This document shows, in pieces, positions 9,309 to 18,614 of a DNA stretch of 64,000 bases (position 1 is the stretch's first letter; every line of letters starts with the position of its first letter). Below the pieces are notes generated by a model. The model did not search any database. It saw only the letters and a list, made by a program, of their open reading frames with translations, and was not told where the DNA came from. The stretch covers positions 205,649-269,648 of the forward strand of contig NZ_JAMQKB010000001.1 in the NCBI RefSeq assembly GCF_028416575.1, read 5' to 3'. This DNA is from Terrihalobacillus insolitus. GTDB taxonomy: Bacteria > Bacillota > Bacilli > Bacillales > Amphibacillaceae. Both the position numbers and the translations under genes were made by a program.

Positions 9309-9482
9309 CTATTTCGCTGTCATCTTATTTAATACAAGTTGTTTTTGTGCTTTTGGCAATTCATAGTATTCTAGCTCACGGATTATAGTTTGAATCATTT
9401 CTTCTGTATTTTTTATTTGTAATTTCTCTGTTTGGTCGATCAAACGCTTCAAAACATTTTTATATATTTCCTGTTCTTTCAT
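9309..9482 (-). CDS. Small hypothetical protein (57 aa)
   Basis: MKEQEIYKNVLKRLIDQTEK begins a 57-aa charged, mostly helical protein with no membrane segment and no family I recognise. The ATG at 9480-9482 has GGGGTGATT upstream; the frame is open for another 15 codons upstream without a ribosome-binding site. It stands alone, convergent with the TetR gene. The good translation signal argues that it is real. Confidence 0.55.
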   Translation of the reverse strand: MKEQEIYKNVLKRLIDQTEKLQIKNTEEMIQTIIRELEYYELPKAQKQLVLNKMTAK

Positions 9483-9527
9483 CCAATCACCCCATAACCT
9501 ATCCAATAGTATTGCCTTTCTTGACAT

Positions 9528-9950
9528 TAGTATATGAAAGTCTAGCTTGTCTTGTTTTTTTCAATGTATCTACTATACCACGCCTATCTGTATTTTTGTA
9601 GATTTTTGTAAAATTTATAAATTCGCTAAATCCTTTCCACAACATCCAGTATAGCAAAATAGAACAGGGTCTGTCCTTCTTTACTATATAATACGATACA
9701 ATCGATCTATTTTTTACGGTTCTTCAAAAAATGAAATGAACACTTTACTCTCCTGCCACTGTAAAGTAGTAGGCGACAGATACAAATCATCATCAATACA
9801 GCATACATATGTTAAAATGTTCATAATAGTAATTGGTAAAACATTCAAAGACAGCAGTGCAGAAATTCAACAAAGAGGACAATAACACCCTTACACATAT
9901 TTCATTGAGAAAGGATTCTAAAGAGGATATTCAAAAAGGGGGAGTACCTA
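9528..9950. other. Intergenic region upstream of the PBP gene
   Basis: This 423-bp AT-rich stretch lies between the divergent small ORF and the PBP gene. It contains several TATAAT-like hexamers but I see no repeat, riboswitch or convincing coding region. A 61-codon frame at 9833-10018 overlaps the PBP start out of frame and lacks a ribosome-binding site. Confidence 0.5.
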
Positions 9951-11984
9951 TTGAAAATGTCTATACGATGGGTTGGTATGATATTATTTCTTTTTGTTCT
10001 AACGGCATGCTCAAATGAAGACGAAGTGACACCCGACGACGTCATGAAAGAATACGTAGACAATTGGAACGAACAGAAATTCTCTGAAATGTACGATATG
10101 CTTTCAAACGAATCCCGTGAATTATATCCAACAGAAAAGTATGTGGATCGATATCAAAAAATTTACAATGATCTGCAAGTGGAGAATTTAGACATCTCAT
10201 TCGAAGGCTTATCCGAAGAAGAACAGAAAACGAGCTTAGAAGAAGGAAAAGCAACCATTCCAATCAATGTTAAAATGACTACGCTTGCCGGGCCAATCGA
10301 GTTTCAGTATGAGACAACATTAGTCCAACAAGATAGTGAAGATGAAAAAAGTTGGAATGTAACATGGGATCCAGGACTCATCTTTCCAGCGCTAAAAGAT
10401 GGTGGAGACATTCGTTTTGAAACAGAGTACCCGAAACGCGGTGAAATTTTTGACAGAAACGGTAACGGACTCGCAGTCAATGCTCCCATTTACGAAATTG
10501 GAGTGGTTCCTTCAAAACTCGGTGATGACCCTGATCAAATGAAAGAAAAGATTGCTAGTTTACTGACAATGGACATTGAAAGTATCGAAACCGCTCTTAA
10601 TGCAGGTTGGGTACAACCAGATCTTTTTGTCCCACTAAAAAAGGTTCCAACCACTTATGCCAATTTAGAAAAACTCTGGGAATTAGAACCTGTCATGAAA
10701 AAGGATACAACCGGAAGACTCTATCCATATGGAAAAGCTACCGCCCACCTAACAGGTTACATTGGTAAAATTACAGCAGAAGAGTTAAATGAAATGGAGC
10801 CAGGAGTTTACTCTCAAAATGATGTAATTGGAAAACGGGGGTTGGAGCAATTATTTGAAAGCCGTTTAAAAGGTGAAAAAGGGATAAAAGTTGTTGTGAC
10901 ACAGGAAGAAGCGAATAAAGAAGATGTCATTTTAGCGGAAAAACCTGTTAAACATGGTGAAGATATCACGTTAACGATTAATGCAGACATTCAGAAAGCA
11001 ATCTATACCTCATACCAGGAGAATGCAGGAACGGCAGCATCTATTAACCCTAAGACTGGCCAAACACTAGCGCTAGTTAGTAGCCCAGCGTTTGATCCCA
11101 ATGATTTAACCTATGGAATTAGTCAAGAACAATGGTCAAAATTACAGGAGGATCCGAATAAACCGTTAATCAATCGCTTTGCAGCAACATATTCTCCAGG
11201 ATCAACCTTTAAACCCATTACGGCGTCGATTGGCCTTAAATCTGGAGTAATAAAGCCAGGTGAAGGTATTGAAATCGACGGGTTAACGTGGAAAAAGGAT
11301 AACTCTTGGGGGAATTACGAGGTGAAGAGGGTATCTGAATCAAATGAACCTGTAGATGTTACCGATGCATTAATCCGCTCTGATAACATTTATTTTGCAA
11401 AAAAAGCGGTTGAAATGGGTAGTGATACATTAACAAATGGACTTAAGTCATTTGGCTTTGGCGAGGATTTCCCTTTTGAATATCCAATAGAGTCATCTTC
11501 TATCACATCATCTGGTTCCATTAGTAGTGAGGTTCAGCTTGCAGACACAGGCTATGGTCAAGGACAAATCCAACTAAGCGCCCTGCATTTGGCAACAGCT
11601 TACACACCAATTTTAAATGATGGAAATCTAATAAAACCAACACTTGAGCTTGATGCAGAAACAAGTCAGGTTTGGAGTGAAGATTTATTAACCACTGACC
11701 AAGCACAGCTCATCCAAGAGGCGCTTCGAAAGGTTGTTTCTGCACCGAATGGAACTGCAAGAGGAGCGAATGTGGAAGACCTCACTTTGTCTGGTAAAAC
11801 AGGAACAGCTGAATTAAAAAAATCAGGTGAAGAAAAAGGACAGGAAAACGGTTGGTTTGTCGCCTATCCTACCAATGAACAGGACATTTTAATCGCCATG
11901 ATGGTAGAAAAAATTGAAAACGAACAAGGCGGAAGTGGATACGTCGTCAATAAAGTCACTGACATTTTCAAACAAATAAAATGA
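9951..11984 (+). CDS. pbpC: Penicillin-binding protein 3-like transpeptidase (MecA/PbpC type)
   Basis: This 677-aa class B PBP cross-links peptidoglycan at the outer membrane face. In order it has a lipoprotein signal (lipobox LTAC near residue 23), a MecA_N/NTF2-like domain (about 28-140), a PBP dimerisation domain starting at YPKRGEIFDRNG, and the transpeptidase domain with STFK near 417, SDN near 476 and KTGT near 615. The MecA_N domain places it with PBP3/PBP2a, the low-affinity type. GGGGGAG lies 6 nt before the TTG at 9951, so I prefer this start over the ATG two codons later. Confidence 0.92.
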   Translation: MKMSIRWVGMILFLFVLTACSNEDEVTPDDVMKEYVDNWNEQKFSEMYDMLSNESRELYPTEKYVDRYQKIYNDLQVENLDISFEGLSEEEQKTSLEEGKATIPINVKMTTLAGPIEFQYETTLVQQDSEDEKSWNVTWDPGLIFPALKDGGDIRFETEYPKRGEIFDRNGNGLAVNAPIYEIGVVPSKLGDDPDQMKEKIASLLTMDIESIETALNAGWVQPDLFVPLKKVPTTYANLEKLWELEPVMKKDTTGRLYPYGKATAHLTGYIGKITAEELNEMEPGVYSQNDVIGKRGLEQLFESRLKGEKGIKVVVTQEEANKEDVILAEKPVKHGEDITLTINADIQKAIYTSYQENAGTAASINPKTGQTLALVSSPAFDPNDLTYGISQEQWSKLQEDPNKPLINRFAATYSPGSTFKPITASIGLKSGVIKPGEGIEIDGLTWKKDNSWGNYEVKRVSESNEPVDVTDALIRSDNIYFAKKAVEMGSDTLTNGLKSFGFGEDFPFEYPIESSSITSSGSISSEVQLADTGYGQGQIQLSALHLATAYTPILNDGNLIKPTLELDAETSQVWSEDLLTTDQAQLIQEALRKVVSAPNGTARGANVEDLTLSGKTGTAELKKSGEEKGQENGWFVAYPTNEQDILIAMMVEKIENEQGGSGYVVNKVTDIFKQIK

Positions 11985-12130
11985 ACTCGTTTCAACTGTG
12001 CCAAATACGCTTTTGGTTAGGGGTGGGGATCTTACGAAAAGCGGATTCGTTTCAGCAAGCTGAAACATCTGATAAGAAGTTCCCACCTACGCTTCGCTTA
12101 GAGGTGGGGGTCTAAAACCATTTTAAGATT
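11985..12130. repeat. Dispersed structured repeat, copy 1 (IS200/IS605 end-like)
   Basis: The segment carries GTTTCAGCAAGCTGAAAC, a short stem-loop, and CCCACCTACGCTTCGCTTAG followed by AGGTGGGGGTCT, a second stem-loop. The same order recurs at 18615-18752, including the tail CTAAAACCATTTTAAGATTA. A degenerate extra half copy (GAACTCGTTTCA, then TTAGGGGTGGGGATCT) lies at 11984-12031. It sits between the PBP stop and its terminator. The stem near the end resembles right ends of IS200/IS605-type elements; no transposase is present. Confidence 0.6.
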
Positions 12131-12169
12131 AAGCGGTGTCAGGAGACCATCACCGCTTTATTTTTTTTG
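12131..12169 (+). terminator. Terminator of the PBP gene
   Basis: AAGCGGTG pairs with CACCGCTT around a 12-nt loop and is followed by a T-rich tract of eight T. Confidence 0.85.
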
Positions 12170-12176
12170 ATATAAG

Positions 12177-12349
12177 TGCATGTTCAAAAAATGGACAAAT
12201 TAGAAGGTCGACTAATGTCGCCACGTCCTGTGGCAACGTCGACACTAGCATGTCATGTGCATCGCAAGCAGGTCGAGGTAGCGCAGTTATGAGTAACGGA
12301 GCGAAAACTTGTTGCTTCGAATGCATTACCTCTCCTATAAAATTGATAT
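12177..12349. repeat. Truncated MITE-like element (family 1)
   Basis: The left end AAGTGCATGTTCAAAAAATG matches the inverted terminal repeat of the intact copies at 32716 and 39179. Internal pieces CCACGTCCTGTGGCAACG and GCAAGCAGGTCGAGGTAGCG are shared with them. No right terminal repeat is visible before the stop codon of the aldolase gene, so the copy is decayed. Confidence 0.65.
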
Positions 12350-12988
12350 TTACAAATGATTTAATTGCAGAAACCACTTTTCAACTTCTTTTGTTAATCC
12401 AGACCAGTCCTGCTCCGCGATTAAATCTTTTCGAATTAATGAGCTACCAGCGCCAACTATTTTTGCTCCTGCTTTTAGGTAATCTGCTGCATTTTCTGCA
12501 TCGATCCCGCCTGTACACATAATTGGGATATCCCCAAGAGGACCTTTAATATTTTTCACATAAGCAGGTCCTAACGTCCCAGCAGGAAAAATTTTTACCA
12601 TATCTGCACCAGATCGAATAGCCTGAACTACCTCCGTAGGGCTTAAAACACCGGGAATAACTGGAACTTGCTCAGCATTTGCCCCTTTCACGACAGACTC
12701 ATCAAGGATGGGAGACACGATAAATTCCGCCCCAGCTTTCAATGCCTCGCTTAAGTCGGCGTGATCCATTACCGTGCCGGCACCAACAGCCATCTTTTCC
12801 CCATACCTCTCTTTCACATTACGGATGAGCGAACTAGCATCCTCGCTATCCATCGTAATCTCTACAGCAGTTACGCCTCCAGCGCTTAGCGCATCGACAA
12901 CATCCATAAATACCGCTGGTGAGACCTTTCGCAACACCGGGATAATTTTAGCCTGTAACAAGCGCACTATCATTTCTTCCTTATTCAC
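12350..12988 (-). CDS. eda: 2-dehydro-3-deoxy-phosphogluconate (KDPG) aldolase
   Basis: This 212-aa class I aldolase splits KDPG into pyruvate and glyceraldehyde-3-phosphate. Motifs are AKIIPVLRK, AVEITMDSE (catalytic Glu), VGAGTVMD, FIVSPILDE and the Schiff-base lysine in DMVKIFPAGTLG, then MCTGGIDAENAADYLKAGA. I chose the GTG at 12988 because AGGAGG lies 9 nt before it; an ATG five codons later is possible. The gene stands alone, although a second KDPG-type aldolase lies at 26756-27418. Confidence 0.88.
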   Translation of the reverse strand: MNKEEMIVRLLQAKIIPVLRKVSPAVFMDVVDALSAGGVTAVEITMDSEDASSLIRNVKERYGEKMAVGAGTVMDHADLSEALKAGAEFIVSPILDESVVKGANAEQVPVIPGVLSPTEVVQAIRSGADMVKIFPAGTLGPAYVKNIKGPLGDIPIMCTGGIDAENAADYLKAGAKIVGAGSSLIRKDLIAEQDWSGLTKEVEKWFLQLNHL

Positions 12989-13060
12989 ACTGAACAACCT
13001 CCTAATAAAAAGTGAATGCAAACCCTAAATTTTGACAAAATCCATATTAGACTTAGTTCT

Positions 13061-13980
13061 GGCTCTGTTTGCGTCCTCATCTCCCGCATGACGACGCGTT
13101 CGACGGATTTTTCGCCCTGTTTGCGTCCTCATCACTTGGATGACGACGCGTTCCACGGATTTCTGGCCCTGTTTGCGTCCTCATCTCTCGCATGACGACG
13201 CGTTCAACGGATTTTTCGCCCTGTTTGCGTCCTCATCACTTGGATGACGACGCGTTCAACGGATTTCCGCCCTGTTTGCGTCTTCATCCCCCGCATGACG
13301 ACGCGTTCAACGGATTTCCGCCCCTGTTTGCGTCCTCATCTCTCGGATGACGACGCGTTCAACGGATTTTTCGCCCTGTTTGCGTCCTCATCACTTGGAT
13401 GACGACGCGTTCAACGGATTTCCGCCCTGTTTGCGTCTTCATCCCCCGCATGACGACGCGTTCAACGGATTTTTCGCCCTGTTTGCGTCCTCATCTCTCG
13501 GATGACGACGCGTTCGACGGATTTTTCGCCCTGTTTGCGTCTTCATCACTTGGATGACGACGCGTTCAACGGATTTCCGCCCCTGTTTGCGTCTTCATCT
13601 CTCGGATGACGACGCGTTCAACGGATTTCTGGCCCTGTTTGCGTCCTCATCTCCCGCATGACGACGCGTTCGACGGATTTTCAGCCCTGTTTGCGTCCTC
13701 ATCACTCGCATGACGACGCGTTCGACGGATTTCCGGCCCTGTTTGCGTCCTCATCTCTCGGATGACGACGCGTTCGACGGATTTTTCGCCCTGTTTGCGT
13801 CTTCATCTCTCGGATGACGACGCGTTCGACGGATTTTTCGCCCTGTTTGCGTCCTCATCTCCCGCATGACGACGCGTTCAACGGATTTTCGGCCCTGTTT
13901 GCGTCTTCATCCCCCGCATGACGACGCGTTCAACGGATTTTCGGCCCTGTTTGCGTCTTCATCTCTCACATGACGACGCT
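13061..13980. repeat. Tandem array of about 18 copies of a ~52-bp hairpin-forming repeat
   Basis: The unit reads CCCTGTTTGCGTCCTCATC, a 5-6 nt variable loop, GATGACGACGCGTTCAACGG, then ATTTTTCG or similar. Each unit contains a dyad: GCGTC-C/T-TCATC against GATGA-C-GACGC, two 5-bp stems around one constant mismatch. Loops vary among a small set (ACTTG, TCTCG, TCCCG, CCCCG, ACTCG). The period of 51-53 bp is not a multiple of three and no frame stays open, so it is non-coding. GC content is well above that of the flanks. It lies between the Gfo/Idh stop and the eda promoter. The last copy is cut short at the Gfo/Idh stop. Confidence 0.95.
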
Positions 13981-13986
13981 GCGTTG

Positions 13987-14979
13987 CTATTGTAACTCGA
14001 TACTTGCGTTTTGTTCAATTGACTGATAACACGCCTCTATTACCTTTAAATTGTTCAGCATTTTATCATCGGTGTACTGGGGCTCTTTATTTTCCAGTAT
14101 ACATGCCGCAAAATGCTCTACTTGATTTTTATATTGATCTCCATGAACCTCGATTTCTTCCACTGTTCCATCATCTTTGATCACCTGGACAACCCCAATA
14201 TGGTTGTTGTTATCTGGTCGATAGGCCTGTGGTACTTTTATCGTTCCTTTTGAGCCGACAATTTCATACATACTCCTTGCCGACAGTTCAAAACTACTGT
14301 CAAATACAGCCTTTACACCATTTTCCATATCAAGCATGCCAATTGCTGTCGTATCAACACCTGTATCACTCAATTTTGCACTAGCAAAAACACGGACAGG
14401 CTCCTGATCTAGGATCGATCGAATGGAGTGGATACAGTAGCACCCAACATCAAAAAGTGAGCCGCCACCGAGATCCTTATTTAACCGAATGTTTGTTGGA
14501 TCATTTTCTAACACAAATGAAAAACTACCTTTCATCAAGCTTACATCGCCTATTACTCCTGAAGCGATTACTTGCTTCACTTTTTCATGCTGTGGATGAA
14601 ATTGGTACATAAATGCTTCCATAAAATACACACCATTCTCCCTACATTCAGTCAGCATTTCCTTTAGTTCATTCGTATGTAAAGCAGCTGGTTTTTCACA
14701 TAAAACATGCTTCTTGTGCTTTGCGGCCTCCACTACCCATTGCTTATGAAGACTATTTGGTAGTGGAATATAGACAGCATCAATGTCATCATCGTTCAAA
14801 AGGTCCTCATAACTAGTATATGCCTTTGGGATATTAAATTTGGACGCGACTTCCTTTGCCTTTTCACCACGACTAGCAATCGCCTCAACCTCTCCGTTTA
14901 CCGACCGTTGAATCGCTGGAATAAGCTGTTTTTGCCCGATCCTAGCAGTACTTAAAATCCCCCATTTTATTTTCACCAT
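13987..14979 (-). CDS. Gfo/Idh/MocA-family NAD(P)-dependent oxidoreductase
   Basis: The 330-aa protein has an N-terminal Rossmann fold (KIKWGILSTARIGQKQLIPA) with the family motif VLCEKPAAL near residue 98 and the C-terminal sheet domain with GGGSLFDVGCYCIHSIRSIL. It resembles the branch with dihydrodiol and xylose dehydrogenases (YFMEAFMYQFHPQH). Substrate unknown; oxidation of a sugar or cyclitol is the family norm. A ribosome-binding site (GGAGGAATTAG) precedes the ATG. It is a single gene whose 3' side runs directly into the 52-bp repeat array. Confidence 0.85.
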   Translation of the reverse strand: MVKIKWGILSTARIGQKQLIPAIQRSVNGEVEAIASRGEKAKEVASKFNIPKAYTSYEDLLNDDDIDAVYIPLPNSLHKQWVVEAAKHKKHVLCEKPAALHTNELKEMLTECRENGVYFMEAFMYQFHPQHEKVKQVIASGVIGDVSLMKGSFSFVLENDPTNIRLNKDLGGGSLFDVGCYCIHSIRSILDQEPVRVFASAKLSDTGVDTTAIGMLDMENGVKAVFDSSFELSARSMYEIVGSKGTIKVPQAYRPDNNNHIGVVQVIKDDGTVEEIEVHGDQYKNQVEHFAACILENKEPQYTDDKMLNNLKVIEACYQSIEQNASIELQ

Positions 14980-15366
14980 CTAATTCCTCCATTCAAAAAA
15001 TAGGATTACATTAAACTTCTATTATTCTATCATATATCGTTGTGAATTAATTTTAAATGCATGAGCGTTATCAAATCACAGCATGTATTCGAATGTATAG
15101 GCGGGATCGTCTTACTTTTCCATCGAGTTACCTTTGAATTCGGCTGACCCATACTCCTTTTTCCATACTTTTGCACACAGGGGCGAAAAAGCCTAGAAGT
15201 TCTAATTGAGCAATTTCTAAAAAATAAAGATGTTAGATGTTTAGTAATTAATCAAACATTAAGAATATTACTAAAATGATCGCATAAAATAACGTAAAAG
15301 ATTATAAACGATCACAAAGTAACACTATTTATGTTCATTTAAATCATAAATAAAGGAGAAATTAAT
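14980..15366. promoter_or_regulatory. Divergent control region with a candidate DeoR operator
   Basis: This 387-bp gap lies between the divergent Gfo/Idh and DeoR genes. TGATCG at 15277-15282 and CGATCA at 15309-15314 form an inverted pair 26 bp apart, 53-90 bp before the DeoR start, a plausible operator. Otherwise the stretch is AT-rich with no clear terminator or RNA element. Confidence 0.4.
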
Positions 15367-16122
15367 GTGTTACAGATTGAAAGAAGGGAAAAAATTTATT
15401 CAAAAATAAATCGAGATGGGAAAATCTTAATAGAAAATCTAGTAAAGGAATTTGATGTTTCAGCGATGACCATTCGACGAGATTTGGATGCACTTGAGTT
15501 AGATGGACGTATAATTCGTTCGCATGGTGGTGCAGTTTCTATTGAAACATTAACATCAGAAACTCCCTACTATTCCAAACAATCAAAATTCACTAAACAA
15601 AAAGAAGCCATTGCAAAACAAGCAGTAACATTAATTCCAAAAAACGCTCAAATTATTTTAGACTCTGGTACTACCACATTAGAGATTGCAAAACTAATAA
15701 AGCACCGAGAAGATTTAACCATCGTAACAAACGACATAAAAATTACCACGGAGTTATTAAATTCCAAGTCCAATATAATATTAACAGGAGGTAATCTACA
15801 GTCGGAAATCGGAGCTTGTTTGGGGCCTCATGTTGAAAACTTACTATGCCAAATAAAAGTTGACATAGTATTCTTAGGAGCACATGCCATTGATTTGGAA
15901 ACTGGTATATCAGCTCCTACACTTGATAAATCCCATGCTAAAAAATTAATGATTAAAGCTGCTTCAACCAAATGGGTTGTTGCAGATAAAAGCAAGTTCA
16001 ATCAAAGAGCTTTTGCACATGTTTGTTGCTTTGATCAGATAGATGGAATTATTACCGATTCCAGACTATCCACTAACGATCGTAAGACCTATGAAAAAGT
16101 AATAGACCTAACCTATGCTTAA
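15367..16122 (+). CDS. DeoR-family transcriptional regulator of the D-threonate-type operon
   Basis: The 251-aa protein has the DeoR helix-turn-helix (IERREKIYSKI to VSAMTIRRDLDALELDGRIIRSHGGAV) and the sugar-phosphate-sensing DeoRC domain with DSGTTTLEIAKLI and LTGGNLQSEIGACLGP. Start is GTG, with AAAGGAG 8 nt upstream. It is the first gene of a collinear set with a DUF1537 kinase, PdxA2 and a GntP permease, and most likely represses that operon until a phosphorylated acid-sugar intermediate accumulates. Confidence 0.9.
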   Translation: MLQIERREKIYSKINRDGKILIENLVKEFDVSAMTIRRDLDALELDGRIIRSHGGAVSIETLTSETPYYSKQSKFTKQKEAIAKQAVTLIPKNAQIILDSGTTTLEIAKLIKHREDLTIVTNDIKITTELLNSKSNIILTGGNLQSEIGACLGPHVENLLCQIKVDIVFLGAHAIDLETGISAPTLDKSHAKKLMIKAASTKWVVADKSKFNQRAFAHVCCFDQIDGIITDSRLSTNDRKTYEKVIDLTYA

Positions 16123-16160
16123 ATAATTCATTGTACATTTTCAAAGGAAGGGTTTTGACA

Positions 16161-17456
16161 ATGCAAATTATTGTAATCGCGGATGACTTGACTGGTGCGA
16201 ATGCAACTGGAGTAAAGCTTGCAAAAGAGGGATTTGAGACAGCAACCATTGTAAGAGGGGTACCACTCCCTGAAGAAAATTATCAGGCATTTTCCATTGA
16301 TACAGACAGTCGTTACGTAAAAATTGAAACAGCAAAAAAAAGAGTTAGAAAAGCTTTAGAATTTGTTCATGAAAAAGGTACTCCAGCCGTTTACAGTAAA
16401 AGAATAGACAGTACACTTCGGGGGAATATCGGAGCAGAGATGGATGTCATGCTTGATGCATTGGGAGAGAATTCTATTGCGATAGTTGTAGCATCCTTTC
16501 CTGAGTCGGGTAGAATTACTTCTGGCGGTTTTTTATTAGTCGATAATATACCTTTACAGGAAACAGACGTAGCCAAAGACCCTATCACTCCTTTAACCTC
16601 CTCAAAAGTAACGGAAATAATTGCTAAGCAGTCCGAGAAAAAAATTGAGACAGTTGACTTGGATCAAGTATTAATGGGAAGTGATTACTTATTAACTCTT
16701 TTCCAAAAAAAAATGAATCTGGGAACTAGAGTATTTGTTGTCGACGCGGTAACTGAGGAACAGATTGAGACAATTGCAATGGTAATGACTAAAATTAACA
16801 GTCCAGTCTTAGCCGTTGATCCAGGCCCTTTAACGGCATCATATTCTAGAAACACCCTCCATCATCAATATCATGAAAAGAAAGTGCTGGCAGCTATTGG
16901 AAGTATCACATCTTTAACTGGGCAACAAATAAATTATTTAAGAAGTAATTGTACAGTTAATACACTATTCGTACAACCAGAAGGTATTGCTACTTTCACT
17001 GATGCTTGGAACAAAGAAGTGAATCGAGTTATTAAAGAAGCTTCAGACCAAATTCAAACTGGGAAAGTAATCTTAGTCACAACCTACTCTTCAGTTCAAA
17101 ACCGTTTAGACTTAAAAACAATTGCAAAAAAAGAAAACGTTACTGAAGAGGGGCTAGCTAAACGAATCACTGACGGTCTGGCTGCAATAAGTCGTGAAAT
17201 TATACGAAAAAACAAAGATCAATTCGGCGGATGTTTTCTAAGTGGAGGGGACGTCACTTCCTCGTTATGTGCTGTTTCTCATGCTAAAGGGATCAAACTT
17301 GAAGACGAAGTATTACCTTTAGCTTCTTATGGAAAATTTATTGGAGGCTATTTAGATGGAATTCCAATCATAACGAAGGGTGGTCTAATCGGCAACAAAA
17401 AAGCAATTAGTGACTGTATTCGCTTTTTACAGTCCAAAATAGCCTCTGGCTCCTAA
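16161..17456 (+). CDS. dtnK: Four-carbon acid sugar kinase (DUF1537; D-threonate/D-erythronate kinase type)
   Basis: The 431-aa protein matches the DUF1537 kinase family, which phosphorylates C4 acid sugars at O4. The N-terminal substrate domain opens with IIVIADDLTGANATGVKLA, followed by YSKRIDSTLRGNIGAE; the C-terminal nucleotide domain contains GCFLSGGDVTSSLC and GGLIGNKKAI. GGAAGGG precedes the ATG at 16161. Neighbourhood with a PdxA2-type enzyme points to D-threonate or D-erythronate rather than L-threonate. The exact isomer cannot be decided from sequence. Confidence 0.85.
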   Translation: MQIIVIADDLTGANATGVKLAKEGFETATIVRGVPLPEENYQAFSIDTDSRYVKIETAKKRVRKALEFVHEKGTPAVYSKRIDSTLRGNIGAEMDVMLDALGENSIAIVVASFPESGRITSGGFLLVDNIPLQETDVAKDPITPLTSSKVTEIIAKQSEKKIETVDLDQVLMGSDYLLTLFQKKMNLGTRVFVVDAVTEEQIETIAMVMTKINSPVLAVDPGPLTASYSRNTLHHQYHEKKVLAAIGSITSLTGQQINYLRSNCTVNTLFVQPEGIATFTDAWNKEVNRVIKEASDQIQTGKVILVTTYSSVQNRLDLKTIAKKENVTEEGLAKRITDGLAAISREIIRKNKDQFGGCFLSGGDVTSSLCAVSHAKGIKLEDEVLPLASYGKFIGGYLDGIPIITKGGLIGNKKAISDCIRFLQSKIASGS

Positions 17457-17516
17457 GAGTTAACGTTCACACGATTAAAAAGAAAAATGAACAAAAGTAG
17501 AAAAGGTGGAATCATT

Positions 17517-18530
17517 ATGTCAAATATAAGACCAGTTATAGTTATCCCAATGGGTGATCCAGCAGGTATCGGGCCAGAAATTGTTGTGAAAGCTTTAGAA
17601 AATAAGGAAATCTATGAATCATGCAAACCCTTAGTGATTGGAAATGATTCTATTTTAAAATATGCGATTAAAATTACTGGTGCTCCTTTAGAAATTAATA
17701 CAATTAATACTTCTGAAGACGCAATCTATGAATTAGGAAAAATCGATTTAATTCACATTGATAATATTAATTTAGAATCATTTGAATTCGGAAAAATTTC
17801 TGGTATGTGCGGGCAAGCTTCTCATGATTACATTAAGCATGCAATCAATATAGTTCAAAATGGAGAAGCTGATTCCATTTGTACTCCTCCGATTAATAAG
17901 GAATCCTTACAAGCTGGTAAAGTTCCATACATCGATCATACAGCAATGTTATCTGCTTATACAAACACAGAGGATCCGATGACAATGTTTGAGGTTCGAA
18001 CACTAAAAATCTTTTTCCTAACGCGACATGCTTCTCTTAAAGAGGCTATTAATCAAATTACAATTGATCTTGTCTATGATTATTTAGTGCGATGTGATGA
18101 AGCCCTTAGACTTATAGGGATAAATGATCCAAGAATTGCAGTAGCAGGACTAAATCCTCACGCAGGGGAACATGGTTTGTTTGGTAACGAAGAAATGGAT
18201 GTATTAACACCAGGTATCCAAAAAGCCAAAAAGGAACAAGTAGATGTATATGGTCCGATTCCAGCCGATTCCGTATTTTATAAAGCCTTAAACGGAAAAT
18301 ACGATGCAGTCCTATCTCTTTACCATGATCAAGGTCACATCGCAGCAAAAATGACAGATTTTGAACGGACTGTTTCAATTACAAATGGATTACCATTCTT
18401 AAGAGTCTCGGTCGATCATGGAACAGCCTATGATATTGCTGGCAAAAATATTGCTAGCTCCGTAAGCATGGTTGAGGCAATAAAAGCAGGTGCAAAATAC
18501 ACCCCTTTCTTTAAAAATAAATATCTTTGA
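17517..18530 (+). CDS. pdxA2: PdxA2-type 4-phospho-D-threonate/erythronate dehydrogenase
   Basis: The 337-aa PdxA-family protein oxidises and decarboxylates 4-phospho-acid sugars to dihydroxyacetone phosphate. It has PMGDPAGIGPEIVVKAL at the N-terminus and the metal-binding His segments YIDHTAML, NPHAGEHGLFG and YHDQGHIAAK. Pairing with the DUF1537 kinase indicates the catabolic PdxA2 role rather than vitamin B6 synthesis. I take the ATG at 17517 because AAAGGTGG lies just upstream; ten earlier codons are open. Confidence 0.87.
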   Translation: MSNIRPVIVIPMGDPAGIGPEIVVKALENKEIYESCKPLVIGNDSILKYAIKITGAPLEINTINTSEDAIYELGKIDLIHIDNINLESFEFGKISGMCGQASHDYIKHAINIVQNGEADSICTPPINKESLQAGKVPYIDHTAMLSAYTNTEDPMTMFEVRTLKIFFLTRHASLKEAINQITIDLVYDYLVRCDEALRLIGINDPRIAVAGLNPHAGEHGLFGNEEMDVLTPGIQKAKKEQVDVYGPIPADSVFYKALNGKYDAVLSLYHDQGHIAAKMTDFERTVSITNGLPFLRVSVDHGTAYDIAGKNIASSVSMVEAIKAGAKYTPFFKNKYL

Positions 18531-18614
18531 CTTCCAGATTAGATGGAAGAAATTAAGTACATTTAAATGTCTAATAACCCTAGAACTTGCAATCAATTCT
18601 TCCGTTCATTTTAA

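Noticed and set aside
9833..10018. 61-codon ORF upstream of the PBP gene
   Set aside because: It overlaps the PBP signal peptide in another frame, and the PBP start has the good ribosome-binding site.
12136..12522. 128-codon plus-strand ORF
   Set aside because: It spans a terminator, a decayed MITE and the antisense of the aldolase gene.
13061..13980. CRISPR array
   Set aside because: Whole ~52-bp units are repeated with only short, recurring loop variants; there are no unique spacers and no cas genes.
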